DNA from: Strigamia acuminata
Taxonomy: Eukaryota; Arthropoda; Chilopoda; Geophilomorpha; Linotaeniidae
Direction of reading: 5' to 3'
DNA: 60,000 nucleotides
NCBI GenBank assembly: GCA_949358305.1
Contig: OX442314.1
Coordinates: forward strand, 22,935,060 to 22,995,059
Shown: piece by piece, positions 1 to 11,100 of the stretch
How positions within the stretch are numbered: position 1 is the stretch's first letter
Layout of the letters: every line of letters begins with the position of its first letter
Position numbers and translations under genes: made by a program
The notes under the pieces: model-generated
The model's database searches: none
Seen by the model: only the letters and a program-made list of their open reading frames with translations
What the model was told of the DNA's origin: nothing

Positions 1-1082
1 TTGAATTAAAATGGGATCAAGGAAATGTTAATTGGTAGGGTAATTACTGAAGGTCTCTTTTAGATTTTATTTTTTGTTTTGTCTCTTTTGTTGTGGTCTT
101 GTGCGGAATGTTATCTTGTGTTTTTACGTTGGATCATTTATTTCACTTTGCCAACAGATGTAAGAGATGAAAAATTTTCTTGTATTCATGAGCTGACGTT
201 TCCTACTTCCGCTTCTTGGAATCAGTGGCATAGGCAGGGAGGTGTAGGAGTGCACAAACTACACATGTAGCCACCACCCTCTTGGAAGGTGCCGTGGAAA
301 ATTATTTTTATTGTTTTTTTTAGAAAACAGTAATTTTTTTTTAAAATTGACACTTTTATGTAACTATGTTTGAATTCTGCCTTTACAACAACAAAGGATA
401 ATGAATATCACTATCATTAAATGTCTAACATATAGTTTTATCTCTTTCTGTGTCTAGACTTGTTTCCAGAAGCACAGCCTGCCTGAACAAGTAGACTATT
501 GAGTATTGAGTACTCCCATGTTACTTTGCCTTTTTCTATCTTACTTCTTTTACTTTCTTTTATTTTTTACCCTTCTGTTCCCTTTCAACCATTTTTTTTT
601 CTGTAACTGCCTTTTTTTTTCTCCTTTTTCCCAGTTGTGCTTACAAAACTAAGTGCAGCTGAAAAAGAAATCCTAAAACACCAAAGTTTGCATGTAGTTA
701 GCAGCATAACACTTGGCAGGCTGTGATTAATTGACTATTGAAATGTGTTTTAAAAAAGTTCAGTTTTCCTAGCTTATGAGCAATGTGTTTTCAATGGTTA
801 AATTCTTAAGGAAATTAAAAGAAACAGTTTCTAGCTGACAGTCAGGACCTGTGAGAGGTGTGATGGGCCCAGACAAGTAACAATGCGGGGCTGTATGGAT
901 AAAAACCACTAATATCCAAAGCATAGATTTTTTTTCATTTATTATTTGCATAAAAATAGACAGGAACCGTTTACCACGCTGATCACCTTTTCCCTTTAAA
1001 TTAGAACAAGAAGTTTAGCACCATAGGGTCTGGTTGGGTGACCTGTTGGGTATCCCAGTTTGTTTTTCTACCTTTGGTTTGA
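1..1082. other. gene-free flank, no recognised feature
   Basis: AT-rich DNA with pyrimidine runs (about 540-640). It is downstream of the proposed receptor stop. No open frame here has domain homology or splice context. A further receptor exon cannot be excluded because of the donor at 1930. Confidence 0.5.
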
Positions 1083-1084
1083 TC

Positions 1085-1402
1085 TACAGTTCGTGCCCAG
1101 TATCTTGATGCACATCCCATTCTGCGCAGACGATTTTCTAATTCCAGTTGTTATTTAGCAGTATTAAGTCTAATATTAGGCCTAATAACGCTAAAGTAAA
1201 TAAACAACAATAAACTCATCATTAAAAGTAATTCACATTGTATGACCAAAATATTGTTGTTTATTTACCTTTATTTTAGCATTATTAGACCTAATAATAG
1301 GCTTAATACTGCTAAATAACAACTGGAATTAGAAAATCGTCTGCGCAGAATGGGATGCGCAGTACGAATTTAGCATCAAGATACCGGGCGCGAACTGTGT
1401 AG
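1085..1402. repeat. MITE family A, copy 1 (complete)
   Basis: Inverted-repeat element of about 320 bp. The left end reads CAGTTCGTGCCCAGTATCTT and the right end is its imperfect reverse complement. The pairing continues inward through CCCATTCTGCGCAGACG and CTAATTCCAGTTG to nearly mid-element. Copies at 4541, 26052, 44485, 45285, 46583 and 52919 share both ends. The TA before the ends fits a Tc1/mariner-like target. No transposase frame. Confidence 0.85.
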
Positions 1403-1739
1403 GTACTGTTTTTTTGCAAGAAAATCGGCTGCCCACCACAGTTGTGGTTTCCTCGGTTGTCGGTGCAAAACAGTAGTTGGGTCCTTAAGAAAGCTGTCTC
1501 ACAGATTGCAAAAAGGAAGGTATCTATTCAGTTTAAGAGGTACAAAATAGTCCCCTGTATAGATTGATTTGTGGGAATAAAATATTAAAAGTAAAACAAA
1601 AGTCAAAGACTCATTAATTATCCACTTTCTAACTCGAGAGCCACTTGGGACCTGCTGCCAGCTATCAAAGCAATTTCTGTTTAGACATAAAATATGGAAA
1701 TTTGCTTTGTATTGGGTTTCCATTTCCAGACTTTGTGGT

Positions 1740-1745
1740 TTTATT
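1740..1745 (-). terminator. possible polyadenylation hexamer
   Basis: AATAAA on the minus strand about 157 nt past the proposed stop codon at 1902. In DNA this AT-rich the hexamer is common by chance, so this is only consistent with, not proof of, the 3' end. Confidence 0.3.
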
Positions 1746-1901
1746 TCGCTTTACCACTGACTGAAACAGATAATTTACGCTTCTGTGTATGATTCTTTGT
1801 GCGCTTCCAAAGAAGAAAAGCTGATTATAACGACTGAACAGATTTTACGTCTTTAATGTGAACTTTCCTCTAAGCTTTGGATAATTCCATTAAGTTTGTC
1901 T

Positions 1902-2145
1902 TTAGCTCATAAACCACGGAATTAGCTTACCTGAACATTTAGGTAAAGGTGAGCAACGTTCCTCGCTTGGAGGCGAGTTTTGGGGAGGCGTGTAATGCGG
2001 CGGCGTGGGTACTTTAGAGGAAACGTAAACTAGTTGGTAGGCTTCTCTTTGTGGCGACAGTGAAGTCAATGGCTCCTCCACGTCTTTATTGTCATTCAAG
2101 TTTTCATTTGATGTTTCCACAGCGCCCGAGAATGATGGTCGTTTC
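1902..2145 (-). CDS. GABBR2: GABBR2-like exon 16 of window (proline-rich C terminus)
   Basis: One nt finishes Lys, then 80 codons and a stop at 1902-1904. The acceptor is GTTTCCTAG. The peptide ([16 protein letters not shown], later [17 protein letters not shown]) is low-complexity, rich in Pro and Ser, and not recognisable by homology. A strong donor (TTCAG then GTAAGCT) lies at 1931/1930, so the exon may instead end at 1931 and splice to an unseen exon. An AATAAA on the minus strand at 1740-1745 fits termination here. Confidence 0.65.
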
Positions 2146-5100
2146 CTAGGAAACACATGACGTCATGAGAAAGAAATTTGATATTGGAATGATTTTTCCT
2201 TTCCCCCTCTCTAAATCGGCTTCACGTTTTTTCAATTTCTTTAAATCATAAAAATGTGCGTCGCAGCTTTTCTTTTTTTATTCTTTTTTTCAATTCTGGA
2301 TGCTGTTCAAACGTCCAGCGAAGTTCCATCCATTTCTTTGAATACCCCTTCGATTCTACTTTGCTCTTATTGTTACATGACTGGTAAAAATCATGTCTGG
2401 TATTGGGATAGGTTTTGATAAAAAATGAGGTAAAATTGACTCACTTATCTTCTACGGTTGATGGATCTATGTGGTGTTCGCCATTTTGGGACGATGTTGA
2501 ATAGATGGAATTCATGTCTTCATCTTCGACATCAGTGAAGGCGACCCCTCGTTTCAACAACTCCACTCTCTTTGGTGCCTTTGATCGGTCCCGATTGAAA
2601 ATACCGTGTATATCTTCGCCGAGCTGCTTGAGGAGTGATTGTAGCTCCAAGTCGTTCTGAAAGAAAGCAAAAGAATGTTTTTTCGAACGTTAAAGCTTGG
2701 TAACTTTAATAAAAATGGATTAATAATTGAAGAGAACAGGATGTATGAAAAGTAGAAGTGCATCATTCTACATTGTGTACAGACGGAAGAGATAGAAAAG
2801 TATCTTTTGTTTGAATACACTTTTGAAATTTGAAAATGTTTCTTTGAAACCACTTCAACTCGGTCCATCGTCAGCTTTGAATAAGCGTGATGGTGAAAAG
2901 GCCGCTTTCTATATGCGGCTGAATCGTTACATCGCGGCAATGGGTCTGCTTTTGAGGCCAATCACACGCTCCTCGAGTCGCATTCAGAACTGCACATCCC
3001 ACGCTTGCAATTTTCCATAACCCATTCTCACATCTAAACATATGATGCCAAAAGAAATAGTAAAGTAATATTTTAAAACTAAACTATACTTCCAGATCTT
3101 GCTCGTCTCGTAATCTTGGTCTCGGAGATCTCGGTCTTTTTTGTCTCAGGATCTCGGTCTCGGGAAAACGAGATTTCATTATTACGAGATAGAATAAAAA
3201 ACGGACTAGTTCAACTCACGTTATGAGTTGTAACGTGATTTGTACGTTTTTTTGTTTGTTTTTTTTTTGCTTTGGTGTCGTACGAGATCTCGTCTCGGAA
3301 AACCGAAACTGGAAAATGGCCGAGATGGGGGCTGAAAGTATAAAACTATACTCAATCTGGCCAGCAAATCCATTAATTACTGATGGCTTTCTCATGCATA
3401 AGAAAAAAGTGGCCAACGACTGGGTCTTTTTGTTGAAATAGGGCATGATCAGACTAAAGTACTTCGGTAGAGTCCTTACATTTTATTGAAAGAGGGTGCT
3501 GATCACATTAGAATGCTCCAATGAACAATGGATTCACTTTGAGCAGGCGCGTCTCTTGCTAGACTGCCATGGAGTCCCTTTTATTTGTTGCCTTCATTTC
3601 GTCACCTTTTGAAGTGAAATTTCTTTTGGCGCAGTAGCAATTCTAAATCGAATGACGTAACGGTGAGGGGAGGGGAGGGGAGGGGAGGGCAATTGAAAAA
3701 GTTTGTAGACCTACCGTATTTTTACCAACGAATTGTGGTTGCGGCCCCTTATTTAAACATCATTTAGCAGTTACTCACATTTTGGGAGGTTTCACCTGAA
3801 AGTGCTTATGACACATGAAAGTCTGATCCATTGATCTACCTCAAGGTGGCCTTTTTGAATTTGGTTGTAAAAACCATGTCGGCATAAACTGATTCATAAA
3901 CCACTCCAGTCGTGGTTTTGGTTTTTGTGGTTTTTGGCTGTTTTTGTGAAAACCGAAACTTTGAAGGCGCCTACTTTATTTTGGCAGCGAAATGCTTGTT
4001 CGTTTGATTTTTTTTTCACTCTTTCTCGCTTTGTGTGTCTCAGTTAAGGCGCGGCGAGTGCAAAGTGAGTAGAGGCATTAACAGTTGCATTAGAAGCTCG
4101 AGCTAACCGAGGCGACGAAATGATCCTACTTTATCGCCATGTCTATTGCTAAGACAAACTCATTTTCAGCGTGTGGAGTGATGAACACCTGATTGTTTCC
4201 TTTGTATCAACACACTGGCAAAGCAACCAGCCAATGAGAATTAATGATTTATTTGGACAGAGAGGTTTTTAAATAAACTTATTCATCACATTTGAGATTT
4301 CAGCCTTAATCACTTAAGATTTTGGGCATGGGATCCACATTGACAGAAACAATGGAAAAGTCATGTTTCTGGTGTAAAATGATTTCATCCAATTTGCACT
4401 GATTGTTGCTAATATGTTCGCTAGCAATTTCTAGACTTCGTAGCGAATCACAAAGGCTTTCAGCTTTGAAAAGGTCAAGTGAATTGGAATTAGTTACTTT
4501 ATTCTTTGAATAGGATATATTCGACCCGTTCTGCACTTACTACGGTCTGTGCTCGGAATCTTGATGCCAACCTGAAAAGTAAATTCCTTTCTGGCGCGCA
4601 CATAAACAACAAAGAACAACTGGCAATAGCACTTCACTAGTATGCAACAAGCAATTTTGCTGTTGTATTTTTGCGTGCGTGTAAAAATGAATTTGCAATT
4701 TGATTTTGGCCATCAAGATTCTGTGCGCGACTTGTTTCGGTTATTTCTTCGTTGCGGGCATTCGCGCACATTTTTTAAGGCACGTTTGCATTCATTACAT
4801 TTAAACGGCTTTTAAAGGCACTTTTGTTGTTTTAAAGGCTGTATAAAACGGGTTAAGACTGGTTTAAATCGGGGAAACAAGGCTAAGCGACCTCTGCATT
4901 TTTCTAGTGAGTTTTATTGTGGGCACGGGTTTCAAGTTTGAACTTTTAACGGGTTAATATTGCAGTGGTTGATGATGAAAATATCGTGACAAGACATTGA
5001 AATTCGTTTTAATATTAAAAGAAATGTTGAGGTAAAGTATTGATTCTTACAAACAGTTTAATCAAATTTGTCTTTGAAGATGCACACGCGAGAAGATTAA

Positions 5101-8100
5101 TTCCGTGTTACGCATTACGTGATGTTAGAAAAAATTAAATCAGCTCTCAAAAGGTGTAATTAAGTATACCTAAGTGCACCCATGTAAGTTTGTGGATATG
5201 TGCTCGTAGTTCTTAATTTTTAACTTTGTCGCGTGAATTACTCTTTAGGGTCTCGTATTATTAAATGAAGTTTTTTTTAAATGAAAGCGGCAAATTTTAT
5301 AATGGTGAAGAAACAAGCACATTCTTATACTAATTACAAAGTTTTGCAACACGCTGCTGTTCTTTTATAGTTTAAAGAACCAGAACGACCCAACGGTGAA
5401 AGCTTTTCAATAATTATGAATTTCCGTAAATGCTCCCATAGAGCGCGGGATGCTAATTGAATGTGGTATCCTTTACAATGCAGGTTTAAATTGACACAAA
5501 TGAGTGAATTCAATATCTAAATTGACCAAAGCGACTAAATTCAATATCTAAATTGACCAAAGCGACTAAATTCAATATCTAAATTGACCAAAGCGACTAA
5601 ATTCAATATCTAAATTGAACAAATGACTAAAATAAACGTATAAATTGCTCAAGAACACTAAAATAAATGTCTAAATTGTTCAAGAACACTAAAATAAATG
5701 TCTAAATTGATCAAGAACACTAAAATAAATGTATAAATTGATCAAGAACACTAAAATAAATGTCTAAATTAATCAAGAACATTAAAATAAATGTCTAAAT
5801 TAATCAAGAACACTAAAATAAATGTCTAAATTAATCAAGAACACTAAAATAAGTGTATAAATTCACTGAACCGATTAAATTTAGGGAAATTTAGGGTGTG
5901 TCAATAGTCCGCGGGTGTTCTGTCAGAGTATTTACGGTAGACATCAGGGATATCGGGCGCGAACAGCAGTAACCATACAGTACTCACTTCTCTGAGCGTT
6001 TTTCTACATTTTTGGTTTTCCTCTTGAAGAATTTTCATGGATTCTTGAATGTCGGATTCTTCTGAGTCGCGACGCCTTTTGAGTGATGGTTTAAAGGTGG
6101 CTCGCACCCGTTTGTCTGTTCCGTGGGGATTCCGTTTGAGTTCGATTAACTGGAAATAGGAAGACAAGTAGCCATTAACTCTTTGCGTCGGGAATTTCAG
6201 TGCAGACTTTGACATCGTAAAATGACATCCATATTTTCTCTGCAGGACACTTTTGCGACCATAAAACTGACCTTAGGCACAAAGACGAGACAGAGTGTGG
6301 TTGTAGTGCAAAAGATGATGAAAACTGAAATGATGATGAATGAGGCATTCTGCTGGTCGGACAAGATGAAAGAAATGGCTGCTCCAATGACGCACATGAT
6401 GACCACATTATACACGGACATGCCAATGTACTTGGAATCATTTAATGCTGGGATGCTCACACGTCGAGTCTCCCACGCTAGAAAGCAGCCGAACACCTGC
6501 ACATGTGCAAATAAGGACTTTGAGTTTTACGATGCAGTCATGGTGTGCTTTACTTACAATGGGAGGTGGGTGAGGTAGCGCATGTTAATGAAGAGGGTAA
6601 TGATGATGCGTAAGTGAAAGGCCATATAGTGCAGGGAACACAAGCAAAGGGTCGAGAGGAGTTTGAAAAAAAAGAGAGATTTAAAGAGGTTAAAGCGGTT
6701 TATTTTTTGCTTATAACCTTTATTATGGAGTGTTTTTTTTTCTTGACTTGGCATTCATGATGTCAGCTTGATGTGAAAATCGTGCCGAAGCAGCAACTTT
6801 TTATCAGCTGGTTCATCTTTTTCTTATTTTTTTTGTTGATTTTTTTTTATAGCGATTTTGGAGGTAACCGCAAACGGGGGGTGGGGGATCGTGGTATTTA
6901 CGGATAAATCGAACATGCGCACAAAGTAAAGTTGCATGAAATTAAGAATTGCTGAAACTTTTGTGTGAATTTAGCGGTATGCTAAATGTAAGGTAAAATT
7001 TAAAGTTTCTGGTTTTGTAGTTTTTAGTATTACTGGAAACAGAATGGATGCCAAAGACAGCTGTAAAACAATAAAAAACACTAGGGAAACAGAAATCAAA
7101 ACTTGTTTAAATTTTCAAGAGGTTTATGCAACCTGGTTTTGGTCTTTACGTTTTGGTCTTTCAAAATGGCTGCCACAAATTTAGATTGGGGCGTAGAATG
7201 TAAAAGGTGAAGTAGCCAAACTCGTTAGTTCTATTGTTTCTTCTAGTGGTGGCGCCACAGCTGCTAGTTTGTCCCTCTGAGCAAAGCATCCCAGTCGTTA
7301 TGAGATTTCTTTTGTTGTTTTTTTGGCTTAATTTAATATTTTTACACAGGATTACGAAATATAATTTAATTCTATTTAACAATTTTTGTGCAAATGTTTA
7401 GAACCAAGAAAGATTAATGCTATATCATTTTTTTCTTCAAATTTTAAAAGCAAGAAAAATTATTACAAGAGTTTTTTTTTTAAAAAAAAAAAAAAGAAAA
7501 TTCTATAAGATTATATATTTTTATGCTTAGTGGAGAACGACAAACCCTATTCAGCGACATTGGAATTATTGGGATAAAGTAGGGGCACCAATAATCTCCT
7601 GCTTAATTTTGCATAGCGTATTTGGTTGGGAAAGCGTATTTTCTTGTTCAATGCAGATCTTGATGCGGATTATCTAGATTATTTTTGACATGTAAACACG
7701 GCGCTGTCACAATTAATCAGCCAAATTGGCGTTGTTAGAATTTACTGCTTTGAAATAACAGACTTTGAACAGTAATAATTGAATTTGAGAGACGAGCTAA
7801 GCTTACACGAAGAAGAATTGATTTTATAAAATGTATTTTTTTTAAAAAAAAGAAAGGAACCCACACAGTATATCTACGACCACAGGATCTTTTATCAACT
7901 CTCCAGAGCATCTATTAAACATCTCTGGAACTTAGAGTGCTGAATAGAAAATCAAATTAAGTTTTGATGATGTAAAGCATCAGGAGACTTAAAAAATTCA
8001 AATTTTCCAGTTGATTTTGTAAACATGCACATTTTGGACAAAACATTTTTATTTTAATATATTTTTTTTAAAAAATATTTTTTATTCCTAAAATTTAAAG

Positions 8101-11100
8101 ATTGCAAATCATTGACATAAAGATAATTTAAGAAAAAGAAAATTAAATTATAAGAGAAAATAATTTCTAGAAGTAAGGGGGAGAGAGAGAGAAAAGAGAC
8201 AATTTTCTTAAAAAGAATAAATAGTGACTTAAATACTTTAGTAAAAACTCTCTAAGCTGAACTTCCAATATTTAATGTGTGTTTTTAATCGCGCAAAAAC
8301 ATAATCTTAGCTCAACTACCAAGTGCAACAAATTTAGCAACATATAGGAGCTTAGGAAGGAGAGTTGAAAGTGTAACCGAAATCCGCATAAAAATGTTTT
8401 AAGTGGCAATAAAAAATGTTAATGAAAGGTGTTACCATGAGAAGGCCCTTGTAGGCATAGATGCATCCTAAGAAGATGGTCATCCGGTCGCTTTTGCAAT
8501 ATTCCATCACCGGAACCAAATAAAGATCTTCGTCCGTGTTGGATGCCTAAAAGATGTATAAATTTTAGTTAACTAATATTTGAATTAAAACACGAAATTG
8601 GATTTCAGAGACATAGAGTGAAGAACAAAAGTGATTTTTAGAGGTTAGGAGGACTCCAACAACACTATTCATGTGACGGAAGTAATAACCAGAATAAACA
8701 ATATCACCCAATAAACAGTGCCACAATAGAAAATAATTCCCACCAAGAGATGGCACTAAAAACGCAACAATCAATCCCCATATCACGTGAAGTGTTCTTT
8801 GATGTCTATACCATGTTTACACTAAGCTTTTGGATCTCATCTGAAGCTGCGATATAGATCCAAGATTGGTGTGAACACTGAACTCCGTTCACGGATCTAG
8901 ATCCATGTACCTAACAACTCCGTTTGCCAATTGAGTTCCCACAACTCGATTCACGTTTGGATTCGAATTGGAACAATGTCAGCAGTCTGTAGCATTCCAT
9001 TGTTGCGAATAAAATGGCTTCAAAACACACGGTTTGTTGGTTTGTTTGAATCGATTTTGATGTGAACACAACTCCATCCAAGTGAATATTGGAACTCTGT
9101 TCAGTTGGATCTGATCGGGCGGGATCAGATCCAGCCAAACTCGATTCGTTGGTGTGAACATGGTATTAGGAAGTCGAGAGCGAATTAATGTGCGACTGTC
9201 ATTGTTGAATATGATAACATGGGTGACTTTATTACAGGTTTACATATATTGAGATGGTCATAGCATCACAATGTACAACAATGGTCAAGAATGACCAATG
9301 GAGTGCGAGACACTCAATCTGGTAGCTCTATATTGCGGCCCCTCTGAATCATTTTTTCTTCTCTTCTTTCATTTTTTTTTAAAAAAGAGAGAGTGGGATG
9401 TTCATAGCAGGAAATTTAATGATTGGGGAGAAGGATATAAAGAGTGAGCAACGTCTGCATCTTGTGTTTATTGACTCTCGGGAGTGACTTTAATGGTCCC
9501 ATTTTGTGGCAGATTTATCTTGCCCTCAGGAGTTAGTTTGTTCAGTGGGAATAAGATATTTTTTTTTCACGATCAATTTGACACTTTTCTCACCTCTGCT
9601 TGAAGGTTTTTCGTCTCTCTGTAAAAGGGGTCGATGGTTTGCCACGTGGTCATTATTGCAATATCCATCGAGAGAAGAATCCCCACTATTATAAAAAGTT
9701 TATAGTCTCTAATCACCTAAGAAAGAGGAAATAATTAATTTGTATCCGTTCTGGGGTTATCGCGGAGCGAGCAAGCATCCGTGTGACACTCTTACCTTTT
9801 TGTTTAGTTTAATGTTGGTGAAAATGGCATGAACCCGCCATGTTTTGCTGAACATTGAACCGAAGGCAAGTGAAAAACCTGCCATAAGGGCCCATGCTCG
9901 CATCTAAGGAATAATTGTAATGGCATTTTATTTGATAAAGTGGTAATTGGGTTAAATAGAGTAGCTGGCATTGAAGAAGCAATTTACACTGGTTTATCTG
10001 ATTTGAACACAAGTTGTGTGAAGGATGTTTAAATTTAAAATAATTAAACAAGTTTGACTAGTTTTGTTGTTTACAAATTGTGCACAAGCGGCACTGCGAC
10101 TTAAAGAAGACTAAATTGAAGAAGAGTAAATTGAACTGATTAGTTCAAATCAATTTAAACCTTACACTTGTTGTTGTTTAGTTCAAATGATTCTTCAAAT
10201 GCCAGCTGTAGTGTCTATCTTTGGTCAACCTTGAGTTGTAGGCACTCTAAAATAAATAGGATGGTATTGGCTGAAGGTTGTTTACTCTCACACACAACCA
10301 TTATCCACTGGCTGAATGGACTGATCATGGGTAATGGTTATTTATTTATTTTTTTTAAAAATCTATTTCTGTATTTATTTATTTGGGGAATTAGAATTAG
10401 GGTATTAAAAAGATAATATTTCTTTTGGTATTCATTGCGGTTCATATGACCGATTGGTAAAAACTAAACTAAACGCAGGTTTACTGTAATAGGTGGATGC
10501 AGGTCACTGGAGCATGTGTGCATGCTGGTCAAGATAGAAAAGTGAATGCCAAGTTAAAAAAAATTGGCATTTTGGTAAGCTAAAATTTGAGTTTTAAATT
10601 AGCAAATTACACTGATGTTTTGTGACAAAAACTTCAGTAGCTGCATTTAAAAAGTCTAAAACGACTCGTTTCTGTCGTTTTGTGTTGATACGTTTGAATC
10701 AATGGGAATGACGTCAAACGTATTAACACGAAACGACAGAAACGAGTCGTTTTAGACTTTTTGAATGCAGCTAGTGTAATTTGCAAATTTATTGTTTTGT
10801 TACTTAAAAAAATGGAAAGTCTCTAATGCTGGGCACACACATACTGCGATTTCGCATCGCGGCACAATCGCGTTGCCATTGCGCATGCGCAGATGATGTC
10901 ATTTCCTTCCCGTCGGTTGGAAATTTACTTTTGAAAATAGTGCTTGGGACAAGTACTATTTCGCCCGCGATTCATGTCGCAGCCAATCCGTGAGTTGTGT
11001 GAAATGAAGGAATGATGTCATAACCTTGAAATCGCGAAACTGGAATAGCTACATGTGTGTAGCATTGCGCGCGATTCACAGGGCGATTTCGCTTGCAAAA

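Larger units (their letters stand above)
3480..4275. repeat. interspersed repeat family E, copy 1 (with family G copy inside)
   Basis: The left part (GAAAGAGGGTGCTGATCACA, later TTTGAGCAG) matches the reverse complement of 11180-11345. The right part (CAGCCAATGAGAATTA) matches the ends of the copy at 40709-41497. The family G segment at 3727-3975 interrupts it. No coding potential seen. Confidence 0.55.
2657..5423. other. intron 14-15 (5987-2657), distal part: repeats only
   Basis: No exon was found. It contains a GC-richer patch at about 2857-2960, a TCTCGG-rich segment at 3095-3300, a G-run repeat at 3663-3690, a family E copy, a family G copy and MITE A copy 2. Confidence 0.6.

Noticed and set aside
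2554-2961. 135-codon minus-strand frame extending from exon 15
   Set aside because: It overlaps the real exon in another frame and runs through intron. The GC-richer part (about 2857-2960) has no splice sites in phase with the receptor and no recognisable domain.
5486-5880. Possible CRISPR-like array
   Set aside because: Units are directly tandem with no unique spacers, and the context is a eukaryotic intron.
6222-6578. 118-codon plus-strand frame
   Set aside because: Antisense shadow of exon 13, which has clear homology on the minus strand.
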